Source: Peristeroidobacter soli (lineage in GTDB: Bacteria > Pseudomonadota > Gammaproteobacteria > Steroidobacterales > Steroidobacteraceae). Taken from it: a DNA stretch of 64,000 bases. The stretch is taken from contig NZ_RYEV01000006.1 in NCBI RefSeq assembly GCF_004138485.1, positions 310,001 through 374,000 of the forward strand, read 5' to 3'. The notes below the pieces were generated by a model, which was not told the origin of the DNA, did not search any database, and worked only from the letters and a program-made list of their open reading frames with translations. Positions 1 through 8,150 of the stretch are shown piece after piece. A program made the translations under genes and the position numbers. Each line of letters opens with the position of its first letter. The stretch's first letter is position 1.

Positions 1-13
1 CTGCGACGCAGCC

Positions 14-1831
14 GTGAGCGATCGAGGTAGCGACGTGAGTTCCAGTTCGGAGAACATCGGCATCGATGTCGACGCGCTGGAGCGGAAATACGCCGAGGAG
101 CGCGAGAAGCGTCGGCGCACCGATGCGATGGCGCAGTTTCAAGCGCTGCAGGGACGCTTCGCGGACTTTGCCAAGGATCCGCATGCCAACCCGGACTTCA
201 AGCGCGACGCTTTGAAAGAAGACGTCGATGTATTGATCATCGGCGGCGGCTTCGCGGGCTTGCTGGCGGGCGGCCGGCTGCGCGAGCGTGGCGTGAAGCG
301 AATCCGGATCGTGGAGAAGGGCGCCGACTTTGGCGGCACCTGGTATTGGAATCGCTATCCGGGTGCCGCCTGCGACGTTGAGTCGTACATCTACTTGCCG
401 ATGCTCGAAGAGCTGGGCTATCTGCCCTCGCAGCGCTATCCCAACGCGCCCGAAATCCGCGAGCACTGTCACAAGCTCGCCGAGCGCTTCGATCTCTATC
501 CGTCCGCGCTATTCCAGACGCAAGTGTCGAGCGTGCAGTGGGATGAGCAACGAGGACGCTGGGACGTTCGCACCGATCGAGGCGACTCGATTTCCGCGCG
601 CTTCGTCGTGTCCTGCACCGGCTTGCTCAGCAATCCGAAGCTGCCCGGCATTCCCGGCATCGAAGATTTCGAAGGTCATGCCTTCCACACCAGCCGCTGG
701 GACTACGGTTACACGGGCGGCGATGAGCGCGGCAATATGACCGGCCTTGCGAACAAGCGAGTCGGCATCATCGGCACCGGCTCGACCGGCATTCAGGTCA
801 TTCCGCAACTCGCCGCCGCGGCTGGACACCTCTATGTGTTTCAGCGCACGCCATCCTCCGTCGATGTCCGTAATAACGGACCGACCGATCCACGATTGAT
901 GGAAACGTTCCAACCCGGCTGGCAGCGCGAACGCCGTGACAACTTCACCGCGCTCGTCGGTGGAGAGTATGTGCCCGTCGATCTCGTGCAGGACAGCTGG
1001 ACGGACATCATTCGCAATGTGATGCCTCGTCTCGAGAATGGCACGCCCGTTGCGGATGCGGACGCAGTGAAGCTCGCGGAAATGAGCAAGATGGAAGGCG
1101 TGCGCCGGCGCGTCGAGGCGATCGTGAAGGACAAGGCCACCGCTGAAGCGCTCAAGCCTTACTTCCATTACTTCTGCAAGCGGCCGTGCTTTCATGACGA
1201 GTATCTCGAGGCCTTCAATCGCCCCAATGTGTCGCTGATCGACACGCAGGGCAAAGGTGTCGAACGGATTACCGCGCGCGGCGTGGTCGTGCAGGGGCGG
1301 GAATATCCGCTCGACTGCCTGATCTTCGCGACGGGCTTCGACTTTCTGACCGAGTACTGCCGTGAAGCGGGCATGGAAGTGACCGGCCCGGGCGCGGTGA
1401 CGCTCTCCAAGCATTGGGAGCAGGGCCGTCGAACGCTCTACGGCATCATGACCCGCGGCTTTCCGAACTTCTTCATGGTGAGCATCGCGCAGGCGGGGGC
1501 GGCGGTGAACTACGTGCACATCGCCGATGAACAGACCAAGACCATCGTGCACATGATCACCGAAGCGTTACGGCGCGATGTGGCGACACTGCAACCGACG
1601 CTCGAAGCGCAGAACGAGTGGGTCCAGCAGATTGCCGACGGCGCCGCCGCCCGACAGGCGTTTCTCGAAACCTGCACCCCGGGGTACTACAACTACGAGG
1701 GCCAGCGCCCGCGCCACGTGGCGCTCAACGATTTCTACGCTCCCGGACCCATGGCCTACATTCGTGTGCTTGACAATTGGCGACAAAAAGCCGACCTGGC
1801 CGGACTGGAGTTGTCGCCCGCCGCCGGTTGA
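14..1831 (+). CDS. Flavin-containing (Baeyer-Villiger-type) monooxygenase
   Basis: This FAD/NADPH-dependent class B monooxygenase probably inserts oxygen next to a carbonyl, or hydroxylates a cyclic or steroid-like ketone, in the cytoplasm. The first Rossmann motif G77-x-G-x-x-G82 binds FAD. It is followed by the GTWYWNRYPGAACD stretch typical of cyclohexanone monooxygenase relatives. The family fingerprint is present at F219-x-G-x-x-x-H225-x-x-x-W229-D, and the NADPH motif is G254-x-G-x-x-G259. Length (605 aa) is normal for the family with its charged N-terminal extension. The GTG at 14 is the first start visible, but the frame is open to the left edge, so the true start could lie outside. 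An AraC regulator follows on the same strand after 89 bp. The substrate cannot be read from sequence. Confidence 0.9.
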   Translation: MSDRGSDVSSSSENIGIDVDALERKYAEEREKRRRTDAMAQFQALQGRFADFAKDPHANPDFKRDALKEDVDVLIIGGGFAGLLAGGRLRERGVKRIRIVEKGADFGGTWYWNRYPGAACDVESYIYLPMLEELGYLPSQRYPNAPEIREHCHKLAERFDLYPSALFQTQVSSVQWDEQRGRWDVRTDRGDSISARFVVSCTGLLSNPKLPGIPGIEDFEGHAFHTSRWDYGYTGGDERGNMTGLANKRVGIIGTGSTGIQVIPQLAAAAGHLYVFQRTPSSVDVRNNGPTDPRLMETFQPGWQRERRDNFTALVGGEYVPVDLVQDSWTDIIRNVMPRLENGTPVADADAVKLAEMSKMEGVRRRVEAIVKDKATAEALKPYFHYFCKRPCFHDEYLEAFNRPNVSLIDTQGKGVERITARGVVVQGREYPLDCLIFATGFDFLTEYCREAGMEVTGPGAVTLSKHWEQGRRTLYGIMTRGFPNFFMVSIAQAGAAVNYVHIADEQTKTIVHMITEALRRDVATLQPTLEAQNEWVQQIADGAAARQAFLETCTPGYYNYEGQRPRHVALNDFYAPGPMAYIRVLDNWRQKADLAGLELSPAAG

Positions 1832-1920
1832 TTGACAGGGTGCCAAGCGGGTTGCTCAAATGTCGCGCAAAGTCGTGATGACACCACAACGACGCCCGAC
1901 AGCACGGGGGAGCTTGGCCC

Positions 1921-2958
1921 ATGTTCAGACCGTCGAAGCTGCGCACGCACCTGTTGCAAGCCCAGCAAGCCGGCTATTGCCCGGACGAGATTCTCGATGG
2001 CAGCGGTATCAGCTGGCGGGAGATCGAGTCGCTGCAGCCACTCGATCTGGACACCATTGCCTTGCTGTTCGATTACCTGGCCCGTCGCACGCCGCCCGGG
2101 TTCGCGATCCGGGCCGGCTACGAATCGAAAGTGCGCAACTATGGCATCGTGGGCTTCGCCACGATGAGCATGCCCACGTTGCGGCACGCGTTCGATTACT
2201 GGAGTCGCTACTACCTGGTGTCCGGCGACCCGATCATCACCTCGATCAGCGAGCACGGCGATGAGTGGCGCATGGATTTCCGGCCTCGCTGCCGGATGTC
2301 GACCGCGGCTCAGCACTTTTGTGTCGAGACGTCGATCGCGGCGCTCGAGCCCGTGATCGAAGAGCTCACCGACAGTCCTCCCGGCACGCTCGCGATCGAC
2401 TTCTCCTCGGAGCGTCCCGCGACCAAAGGGGCGTACGGCATCTTCCGCACCCGGAATGTCCGTTTCAACCAGGAGTCCACCACGTACTACGGCAAGCGAC
2501 GCGATCTGGACCGGCCGATCCCGTCCTCGGATGTGGACGTGAGCGAAATGTTTCTGCGCCAATGCGACGAGTTTCTCGCCGAGTTGACCAGCACGCGCTC
2601 GACCTGCGAACGACTCGAAGATCTGATGCGCGCCTCGGTGGGCAGCATCCCGTCGCTGGAAGAAATGGCGTCGGCGCTCGGCACCAGCATCCGTTCCCTG
2701 CAACGCGAATTGAGCGCCGCGGGCATCGGCTATCAGGAGCTCGTCAAACGCTATCGCATTCGTCACGCGAAGCTGCTGTTGCGAGAGAAGCGCCCGAACG
2801 TCAAAGAGATCGCCTACATGCTGGGCTTCAAGGATGTCGGTAGCTTCAGGCGTGCCTTCCGTGAGTGGACCGGAGAGTCCGTGGGGACCTGGCAGCGATC
2901 CATGTCGGCACGCTCGCAGTCCTCGCCGGCTCAGGAGAATCGAGTCCGCATCGTCTGA
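1921..2958 (+). CDS. AraC-family transcriptional regulator
   Basis: A DNA-binding regulator of the AraC/XylS family, 345 aa. The N-terminal about 200 residues match the arabinose-binding-like ligand domain seen in OruR/ArgR-type members (RTHLLQAQQAGY, then FDYWSRYYLVSGDP). The C-terminal 100 residues carry the double helix-turn-helix (ASALGTSIRSLQREL, then IAYMLGFKDVGSFRRAFREW). The ATG follows a GGGGGAG ribosome site at 8 bp. It lies directly downstream of the monooxygenase, so that gene or the MFS transporter further on are the natural targets. The effector is unknown. Confidence 0.9.
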   Translation: MFRPSKLRTHLLQAQQAGYCPDEILDGSGISWREIESLQPLDLDTIALLFDYLARRTPPGFAIRAGYESKVRNYGIVGFATMSMPTLRHAFDYWSRYYLVSGDPIITSISEHGDEWRMDFRPRCRMSTAAQHFCVETSIAALEPVIEELTDSPPGTLAIDFSSERPATKGAYGIFRTRNVRFNQESTTYYGKRRDLDRPIPSSDVDVSEMFLRQCDEFLAELTSTRSTCERLEDLMRASVGSIPSLEEMASALGTSIRSLQRELSAAGIGYQELVKRYRIRHAKLLLREKRPNVKEIAYMLGFKDVGSFRRAFREWTGESVGTWQRSMSARSQSSPAQENRVRIV

Positions 2959-3129
2959 TCGGAGCTGATCCGCCGATTCGTGAGGCAGGTCGCTGGCCTG
3001 TCGCATCGGATTCATGGCGAGCGCCCGGGATTCAACAATACGCGGCGGGATAACCGGGTCGGCGCGCAGAACTTGATGCCACTGACCGGAATGCCACGCA
3101 ATGCCACCGGCCTGGGAGGCCACGTTTGT

Positions 3130-3168
3130 GGCATCGATCCATGCCGTATTAGCATGGATCGTGATGCC
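3130..3168. repeat. Long palindrome between the AraC gene and an AraC relic
   Basis: CGATCCATGC at 3135-3144 and GCATGGATCG at 3152-3161 form a perfect 10-bp inverted repeat around CGTATTA. GGCAT (3130-3134) pairs with ATGCC (3164-3168) beyond a 2-nt bulge, giving about 15 bp of stem. A smaller hairpin, GCCAC-GTTT-GTGGC, precedes it at 3117-3130. No T-run follows. It could end transcription of the upstream AraC gene or be a palindromic repeat element. No intact gene is visible from 2959 to 3542. Confidence 0.55.
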
Positions 3169-3199
3169 TGCGGCGATCATGATGCCGGCCGACCATCAC

Positions 3200-3490
3200 C
3201 CGGATGACTTCGATCCGGTCCAGCAAGTTCGCAGGCAGGGTTCGGCGACGGTGAGTACCCAGCCGTCCGAATCCATGCCATATTCGAAGCCGTGCACCGT
3301 GTTGACTGGCACGATCAGCACGCTCGGGCTGCTGAACGGCCGGCGATCGGTTGCGACCGTCATGAGCCCAGCACCGCCGCGCACGAATACGATTTGACCG
3401 AATTGCGGATGGCTGTGGGGCTCGATGCGCCAGCCATTGGCGCGGCCGGCGGTTCCACATTGACGAACTGGTCGAGAGCAACAGCGCGCC
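3200..3490 (-). pseudogene. Frameshifted remnant of a PobR-like AraC regulator
   Basis: Three minus-strand frames together read like the cupin sensor half of a PobR-type AraC regulator. ALDQFVNVEPP is in one frame (around 3455-3485). GWRIEPHSHPQFGQIVFVRG and PVNTVHGFEYGMDSDGWVLT are in the next, and NLLDRIEVI is in the third. At least two frameshifts separate them. The C-terminal helix-turn-helix domain is missing altogether. The relic points away from the MFS transporter gene, the usual layout for a local regulator of such a transporter. The relic assignment is by family recognition of the cupin motif; its exact limits are approximate. Confidence 0.7.
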
Positions 3491-3542
3491 GGCGGCGCGC
3501 TGAGCGACGCGGATTTTGGCAAGGGCAGGCAGGGGATCAGGA

Positions 3543-4829
3543 ATGTCTGAAAAGCAGTCGGCGTTCGGTCCGGGACGCTATCGATGGGTGGTGGTCGCGC
3601 TGTTGTTCCTGGCGATGGTCATCAACTACGTCGATCGTCAGATGATCGGTGTGTTGAAGCCCGGTTATCTGCAGCCGGAGTTCGGCTGGAGCGAGCGTGA
3701 CTACGCCAACATCGTCACCTGGTTCCAGGCGGCATATGCGTTGTCGTATCTGTTCTTCGGCCGCTTCGTCGATCGCATCGGCGCGAAGTGGGGCCTGGGG
3801 ATCGCGTTCACGATCTGGACGCTCGCGCACATCTCGCACGCGGCCGCTCGTAACATCACGCACTTCATCATGGTGCGCGTCCTGCTCGGCATCGGCGAGG
3901 GTGGCGGTTTCCCCGCCAGCATCAAGGCTGTCACCGAGTGGTTTCCGAAAAAAGAGCGGGCGCTTGCTACCGGTGTCTTCAACGCCGGCACCAATATCGG
4001 CGCGATCGTGACGCCGTTGCTGGTGCCCTTCATCGTGGTCGATCTGGCGATGGGCTGGCGCGCGAGCTTCGTGATCGTCGGCGTGGCCACGCTGCTGTGG
4101 CTGCCGGCGTGGTGGCTGCTGTACACGGCGCCTCGTGAAAATAAAAATGTGAATGCGGCGGAGCTGGCGCTGATCGAAAGCGATCCGCCCGATGCCGCCG
4201 GTGCCAAGATGCCGTTCATGGCCGTGCTACGCATGCGCCAGACCTGGGCCTATGCGCTCGGCAAGTTCCTGATCGATCCGGTGTGGTGGATGTTTCTATT
4301 CTGGCTGCCGGACTTCCTGTCTCGCACGCGCGGCCTCGATCTCAAATCCTTCGGTATTCCCATCGTGGCAGTGTATCTCGCCTCCGACGTAGGTTCGGTC
4401 GCCGGTGGCTGGTTGTCATCGCGACTCTTGTCGCGAGGTCGATCGTTGGCCAGCGCACGTAAGACGGCAATGCTGGTGTGCGCGCTTTGCGCCTTGCCGA
4501 TCGTGTTCGCTACCAAGGTCGAGAGCTTGTGGGCGGCCGTCGCACTCATCAGCCTGGCGACCGCTGCCCATCAAGGTTTCTCCGCGAATCTATATACGCT
4601 GCCGGGTGACGTTTTTCCGCGTTCCGCAGTGGGCACGGTCATCGGCATCGGCGGCATGTTGGGCGGTGTCGGTGGAATGTTGTTTGCTCAGTTCGTCGGC
4701 CAGGTGTTGCAGACCGTCGGCGACTACACGCCGATCTTCATGGTTTGCGGCTCGGTTTACTTGCTGGCGCTGCTGGTCGTGCATTGGCTGGCGCCGGGGT
4801 ACAAGCCGGTGGAGCAGCCGGCGGAGTGA
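3543..4829 (+). CDS. MFS transporter, anion:cation symporter (ExuT/GudP-like)
   Basis: A 428-aa inner-membrane secondary transporter with 12 predicted membrane segments. The N-terminal YRWVVVALLFLAMVINYVDR, the loop GRFVDRIGAKWG and the segment LLGIGEGGGFPASIKAVTEW are characteristic of the anion:cation symporter branch that takes up hexuronates, galactonate or aromatic acids with protons. The ATG at 3543 is preferred over a TTG 27 bp upstream because AGGGG sits 7 bp before it. Its presumed divergent regulator is a relic, so control may have changed. The substrate is likely a small organic acid but is not determined. Confidence 0.88.
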   Translation: MSEKQSAFGPGRYRWVVVALLFLAMVINYVDRQMIGVLKPGYLQPEFGWSERDYANIVTWFQAAYALSYLFFGRFVDRIGAKWGLGIAFTIWTLAHISHAAARNITHFIMVRVLLGIGEGGGFPASIKAVTEWFPKKERALATGVFNAGTNIGAIVTPLLVPFIVVDLAMGWRASFVIVGVATLLWLPAWWLLYTAPRENKNVNAAELALIESDPPDAAGAKMPFMAVLRMRQTWAYALGKFLIDPVWWMFLFWLPDFLSRTRGLDLKSFGIPIVAVYLASDVGSVAGGWLSSRLLSRGRSLASARKTAMLVCALCALPIVFATKVESLWAAVALISLATAAHQGFSANLYTLPGDVFPRSAVGTVIGIGGMLGGVGGMLFAQFVGQVLQTVGDYTPIFMVCGSVYLLALLVVHWLAPGYKPVEQPAE

Positions 4830-4869
4830 AACGCCTGCGAGCGGACCGACTGCCCTATGAAGGCGTTTC
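4828..4869 (+). terminator. Inverted repeat at the end of the MFS gene
   Basis: GAAACGCCT (4828-4836, overlapping the stop codon) is the exact reverse complement of AGGCGTTTC (4861-4869), followed by T-rich sequence. The 24-nt loop is long for an intrinsic terminator, so this is tentative. It lies between convergent genes. Confidence 0.35.
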
Positions 4870-4939
4870 TATGTTTCTCTTCGCACGTACAGCGCGACAA
4901 TGGGATTGCGCGTAGCTGCGATGTTGGTGTTGCAGTCTT

Positions 4940-5353
4940 TCAGCCCGTTCGTACCTTTCCCTGAGACTCTCTCGCTTCGATGGTCTGACCAACGACATTA
5001 TCGATGAGGCGGCGATACTGGCGACGTCTCTCGGTTGGAGAGAAATTTCCGCGCTCGATAAGCTCCAATGCCTGATCGATCTGGGGATTTCCAATTGATG
5101 GCTGTTTGAAGAGCAGCGCTATCGTCGGTAGATGCATGATTATGAGACCGGGCGCCAGCCATTGCCACCATGTAACATCATTGAAATCGACGAAGCGAAA
5201 TGCCTCAAGGGCGGGATGCAGACGTTCGGCGACGAAATGCAGTGCCATGCCTAGAATGACGCCGAGTCCAGTGCGAGCGGGATACTTCATAAGTATCACG
5301 TCGATGCAGCGATCAACCCACAGCGACACGCGATCCAGTAAGTTTGGATTCAT
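4940..5353 (-). CDS. Small membrane protein of unknown function
   Basis: A 137-aa protein that I do not recognise. Two hydrophobic segments are visible: TGLGVILGMALHFVAERL near the N-terminus and WLAPGLIIMHLPTIALLF in the middle. A charged C-terminal tail (ALELIERGNFSPTERRRQY) follows and is probably cytoplasmic. Its ATG overlaps the stop codon of the upstream gene (ATGA at 5350-5353), so the two are translationally coupled and probably work together. The stretch is visibly less GC-rich than its surroundings, which suggests acquisition by transfer. Confidence 0.65.
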   Translation of the reverse strand: MNPNLLDRVSLWVDRCIDVILMKYPARTGLGVILGMALHFVAERLHPALEAFRFVDFNDVTWWQWLAPGLIIMHLPTIALLFKQPSIGNPQIDQALELIERGNFSPTERRRQYRRLIDNVVGQTIEARESQGKVRTG

Positions 5354-5994
5354 TTCGCAGTTGCTCCCGCGGGAACTCGCGTCCGACGGGCAGCACAGTC
5401 ATCGGGATACGAGACCAGAGATGGACGGCGCAGGCCGCTACCATCGTTGAAATCAATACGGTCGCCGTGCTCGATAATGAATTGAATCAAGTCGCGCGCC
5501 TCGGCCGTGTTGCTGCCGTAGAAGCCACGTGAAATGCGATATTCCAATATCCGTTCTTTCATGCTGAATAAGCCCAACAGCGTTAGCGGGGTGACAGATA
5601 GAGCGACCAGTTCTACTTTGCCCATCAGGAACGCTGCTGCGACAAACCCAAAACCTGTCAGGCTCAGAGCCCACTTGCAAAGAAGGTGTGCGGCCTTCAG
5701 GTGTTGAAGATATGCAGTTGAAATAGGCGCGTACGGCTTAGACTGTGATCGTGGCTGCTGTTGGGGGGGCGCGCGACCCGGAGCTTCCTGCAAGGTGGAC
5801 CATATTGCGCTCTTCCGATAGAGCTCATTTATTTCCACGATCTTTAGGATTTCTGCCACATTCTCGGGGCTTCCCTTTAGCCAGGCAATGGCCTGCTCCC
5901 GCTCATGTTCGGTAGTGCTCGGGTCCGAGAGCGACAGGTAATAACCGGCTGCTTCCTGCAGTGCGGATCTCGTATTGCTGTCAGGATGTGTCAT
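5350..5994 (-). CDS. Membrane protein with FecR-N-terminus-like segment
   Basis: A 214-aa protein. Residues about 10-50 (EAAGYYLSLSDPSTTEHERE, then AIAWLKGSPENVAEI) resemble DUF4880, the short cytoplasmic segment at the start of FecR anti-sigma regulators. No FecR periplasmic domain follows. Instead there is a proline/glutamine-rich linker and two hydrophobic segments around residues 105-155 (WALSLTGFGFVAAAFLM, VELVALSVTPLTLLGLF), then a soluble tail. No sigma factor gene is adjacent. It is first in a two-gene operon with the 137-aa membrane protein. A GAGG ribosome site lies 9 bp before the ATG. The function is unknown; the DUF4880 resemblance is a visual match only. Confidence 0.65.
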   Translation of the reverse strand: MTHPDSNTRSALQEAAGYYLSLSDPSTTEHEREQAIAWLKGSPENVAEILKIVEINELYRKSAIWSTLQEAPGRAPPQQQPRSQSKPYAPISTAYLQHLKAAHLLCKWALSLTGFGFVAAAFLMGKVELVALSVTPLTLLGLFSMKERILEYRISRGFYGSNTAEARDLIQFIIEHGDRIDFNDGSGLRRPSLVSYPDDCAARRTRVPAGATAK

Positions 5995-6288
5995 TACTTG
6001 AGCTGCCTCGACTCGATTGATCGGTCCATGCCAAAGAGTTGGCCCCTGCAGTGCATATCATCCTGGTTGTCGGGGCTCAGCCTGCTCGCCGCTACGGCGA
6101 GTTGCCAGCAACCGTGCCTGAGCATCGCTTTCCATTCGCGTGGTTGCGAAGCCCCTCTGTAGTGTCACTCGGCACGATGAAAAAGCTCAGACACAACGTT
6201 GGAAGTAGAGTCTTGATGAACGAGCCGGCGTAAATCGGTCGATTGTTGAGGTCCAGTGCCATTGGTGGACTCGCAGCCAATTCAAGCC
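5995..6288. other. Intergenic stretch, no gene seen
   Basis: Divergent spacer between the orphan membrane pair and the toxin-antitoxin module. No reading frame here has recognisable protein features or a convincing ribosome site. The sequence is relatively AT-rich compared with the flanks. Confidence 0.5.
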
Positions 6289-6302
6289 GCGACAGATGTC
6301 GC
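6289..6302. promoter_or_regulatory. Palindromic operator candidate of the toxin-antitoxin module
   Basis: GCGACA-GA-TGTCGC is a perfect 6-bp inverted repeat ending 6 bp before the -35 box of the module promoter. A further GACA half-site occurs at 6311-6314, inside the -35 box. XRE-type antitoxins usually repress their own promoters through such palindromes, so autoregulation is the likely role. This is inferred from position and symmetry. Confidence 0.5.
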
Positions 6303-6308
6303 ATATAT

Positions 6309-6336
6309 TTGACATTGACGGCGGCGGGCCTATGAT
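6309..6336 (+). promoter_or_regulatory. Near-consensus sigma-70 promoter, leaderless transcript
   Basis: TTGACA at 6309-6314 and TATGAT at 6331-6336 are separated by 16 bp. This is a perfect -35 and a 5-of-6 -10 box. The expected transcription start, about 7 bp past the -10 box, coincides with the ATG at 6343. No ribosome binding site is present, so the antitoxin mRNA is probably leaderless. Confidence 0.7.
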
Positions 6337-6342
6337 GGCTTC

Positions 6343-6846
6343 ATGGGTGCAATCCACGAATTGGGGCATGCGCTGCGCGCGCGAAGAACCGACATGGGCT
6401 TGAGTCAGGCCCAGGTTGCCGCGCTCAGTGGCCTCTCTCGTCAGACGGTCAATCAGATCGAGACCGGCGCTGCTCCGGATCTGGGGCTGAACAAGGCCGA
6501 GCGATTGGCCGGCGTGCTGGGCCTGGTTCTGCGTGTCGACGCGGGTCGGCCTGGATCCAGCAAGGCGGCAAAAATGTCGGCGCTGGCCCGAGCAGCAGCG
6601 ACCGCCAGCGTGAGCTTCAGGCGGAGGCTTGCACGACCAGCTTTGGAACGCATCCTTGCTTCCGGCGAACTCCCGGAGAAGTACATCCCGCACGTACATG
6701 CGCTTCTGGACGATGCACCGGTCTCCTTGCTCGGCGCCGTGGCCGAGCAACTTCACGATGAGGCGAAGTTGAGTCGTGAAGCTGTGTGGAAGAACTACCG
6801 CAATCTGGCACGCCAGGTGAAGAGCCGACGTGATATTTGGGGATGA
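6343..6846 (+). CDS. XRE-family antitoxin/transcriptional regulator
   Basis: A 167-aa protein. Residues about 5-62 form a Cro/C1-type helix-turn-helix (LRARRTDMGLSQAQVAALSG, then SRQTVNQIETG). The rest is a helical domain of unknown fold that may contact the toxin. Its stop codon overlaps the start of the nucleotidyltransferase gene (ATGA, 6843-6846), the usual antitoxin-first coupling of a toxin-antitoxin pair. The strong promoter and palindrome just upstream fit autoregulation. Classical AbiEi antitoxins have a winged helix; the XRE type here is a variant pairing seen with AbiEii-like partners. Confidence 0.8.
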   Translation: MGAIHELGHALRARRTDMGLSQAQVAALSGLSRQTVNQIETGAAPDLGLNKAERLAGVLGLVLRVDAGRPGSSKAAKMSALARAAATASVSFRRRLARPALERILASGELPEKYIPHVHALLDDAPVSLLGAVAEQLHDEAKLSREAVWKNYRNLARQVKSRRDIWG

Positions 6847-7499
6847 GCACGCTCAACCTGAACCGGCCGGGTGCATGGACGTCATTGTTTCCTCGGGCGC
6901 TGAAACTCATGGCGCACCTGGAGCGACAGATCTCCGACGCGCACTGGTCATTCGGCGGAGGCACGGTGCTCATGCTGCGAATCGCGCATCGGCAGAGCAA
7001 AGACATCGATCTGTTCGTCCCGGACCCACAGTACCTCGGTTACGTGAATCCACGGCTCAGCGATGTTGCCGAGAGCATCAGTACCGACTACGAAGAAGCT
7101 GCCGAGTTCATCAAGCTTTTTCTTCGGGAGGGTGAGATCGATGTGGTCGTCGGCACGCCCTTGACTGCAGCCCCGTACGAAATGGTCGAATACCGTGGCC
7201 GCATGATTCGCGTCGAAACTTCCGCGGAAATCATCGCCAAGAAAATGTGGCATAGGGGTGATCGTGCCAAGGCGCGGGATCTGTACGACCTGTGCGCCGT
7301 CGCGGCCGCCGAGCCGGCGCAACTGAAGTTGGCTGAACCGTTCATGGCCAGGCATGGCAAGAAATTTATGCAAGCGTTGGCCGAAGGGGAGGACGTGCTT
7401 CGGCGCCAGTTTGCGGAGATCGATGCGATCGGTGGGCGATTGGAGTTCGATCGATGTGTGCGGCAGGCGAAATCGATCATCGAGCCGTTGCTCGAATAG
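6843..7499 (+). CDS. AbiEii-type nucleotidyltransferase toxin
   Basis: A 218-aa member of the nucleotidyltransferase AbiEii/AbiGii toxin family. The polymerase-beta-like signature is clear: G38-G-G-T followed by D54-I-D56-L-F-V, the metal-binding aspartates. Downstream, EIIAKKMWHRGDRAKARDLY is the conserved helical motif of the family. Characterised members add nucleotides to tRNA 3' ends and stop growth, giving phage exclusion in some systems. ATG 6843, overlapping the antitoxin stop, is preferred over a TTG 6 bp upstream. It ends 2 bp from the convergent DUF488 gene. Confidence 0.85.
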   Translation: MSTLNLNRPGAWTSLFPRALKLMAHLERQISDAHWSFGGGTVLMLRIAHRQSKDIDLFVPDPQYLGYVNPRLSDVAESISTDYEEAAEFIKLFLREGEIDVVVGTPLTAAPYEMVEYRGRMIRVETSAEIIAKKMWHRGDRAKARDLYDLCAVAAAEPAQLKLAEPFMARHGKKFMQALAEGEDVLRRQFAEIDAIGGRLEFDRCVRQAKSIIEPLLE

Positions 7500-7501
7500 C
7501 A

Positions 7502-8026
7502 TCATTCTTCGTCTGGATAAGTAAGCTTGCCTCCGACCACTTTCGCCGGCGGCGTATGCGTGTGAGGTGTGGAATGCGTGGCGTCGAGGATGTGAACTAC
7601 CTCGATGCCTTTCAGCAGCAGCACGTCTGCAATCAAGCGGCGGTGACAGCGCCACCAGACAGCCTCGGCGCACATCAGCGTCGTGCGCTCCTGTCTGGCG
7701 AGGTCGATCAGCTCCGCGAGTCCGTCAGCGAATTCCTCGGACGCGAGGTAATCCGCGTAGCCCCGGAAAGAAAGATTGCGCCAACCCGTATTGGGTGAGT
7801 CCTTGTGCGCACGGCGGCGGCCGCCCAGTTTCGGAAACCATCGATAGGCGATGCCGCTGCGTTCCAGCGCTTTGGTCATCGTGTCCTGATCGAACTGTGG
7901 CAGGCGTCGCGAGCCGGGCAGGCGGCGCACGTCGGCGACGGCTTGCAGCTCATAGGCTTCCAGCAAGCTGATGAACTCCGGCCAGGAATGGGTGGAATGA
8001 CCGAGGGTCCAGACGGTGGTCTTCAC
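7502..8026 (-). CDS. DUF488 family protein
   Basis: A 174-aa DUF488 protein. The N-terminal VWTLGHSTHSWPEFISLL, then VADVRRLPGSRRLPQFD and the later ERTTLMCAEAVWWRCHRRL (a Cys/His-containing motif) are the diagnostic blocks. The biochemical role of the family is unsettled. The frame stays open far upstream, but recognisable homology begins at KTTVWTLG, so the GTG at 8026 is chosen, with GGAGG 13 bp before it. Length fits the family. It is divergent from the gluconolactonase gene. Confidence 0.82.
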   Translation of the reverse strand: MKTTVWTLGHSTHSWPEFISLLEAYELQAVADVRRLPGSRRLPQFDQDTMTKALERSGIAYRWFPKLGGRRRAHKDSPNTGWRNLSFRGYADYLASEEFADGLAELIDLARQERTTLMCAEAVWWRCHRRLIADVLLLKGIEVVHILDATHSTPHTHTPPAKVVGGKLTYPDEE

Positions 8027-8150
8027 TTCTTTGCGTGCGCCTCCGGATTTCAAACGGCGCAGGGGCGCGACGGTTCCCGCCGGAATCCCGTTGCACCCAT
8101 GACTGCCGGTAGCGGTATCATTGCCGTTCAAACCAGGAGGGGGCGAGTCG

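Noticed and set aside
509-1552. Long minus-strand open frame opposite the monooxygenase gene
   Set aside because: It lies wholly antisense to a well-supported enzyme gene, is arginine/histidine-rich without motifs, and is explained by GC-rich codon bias.
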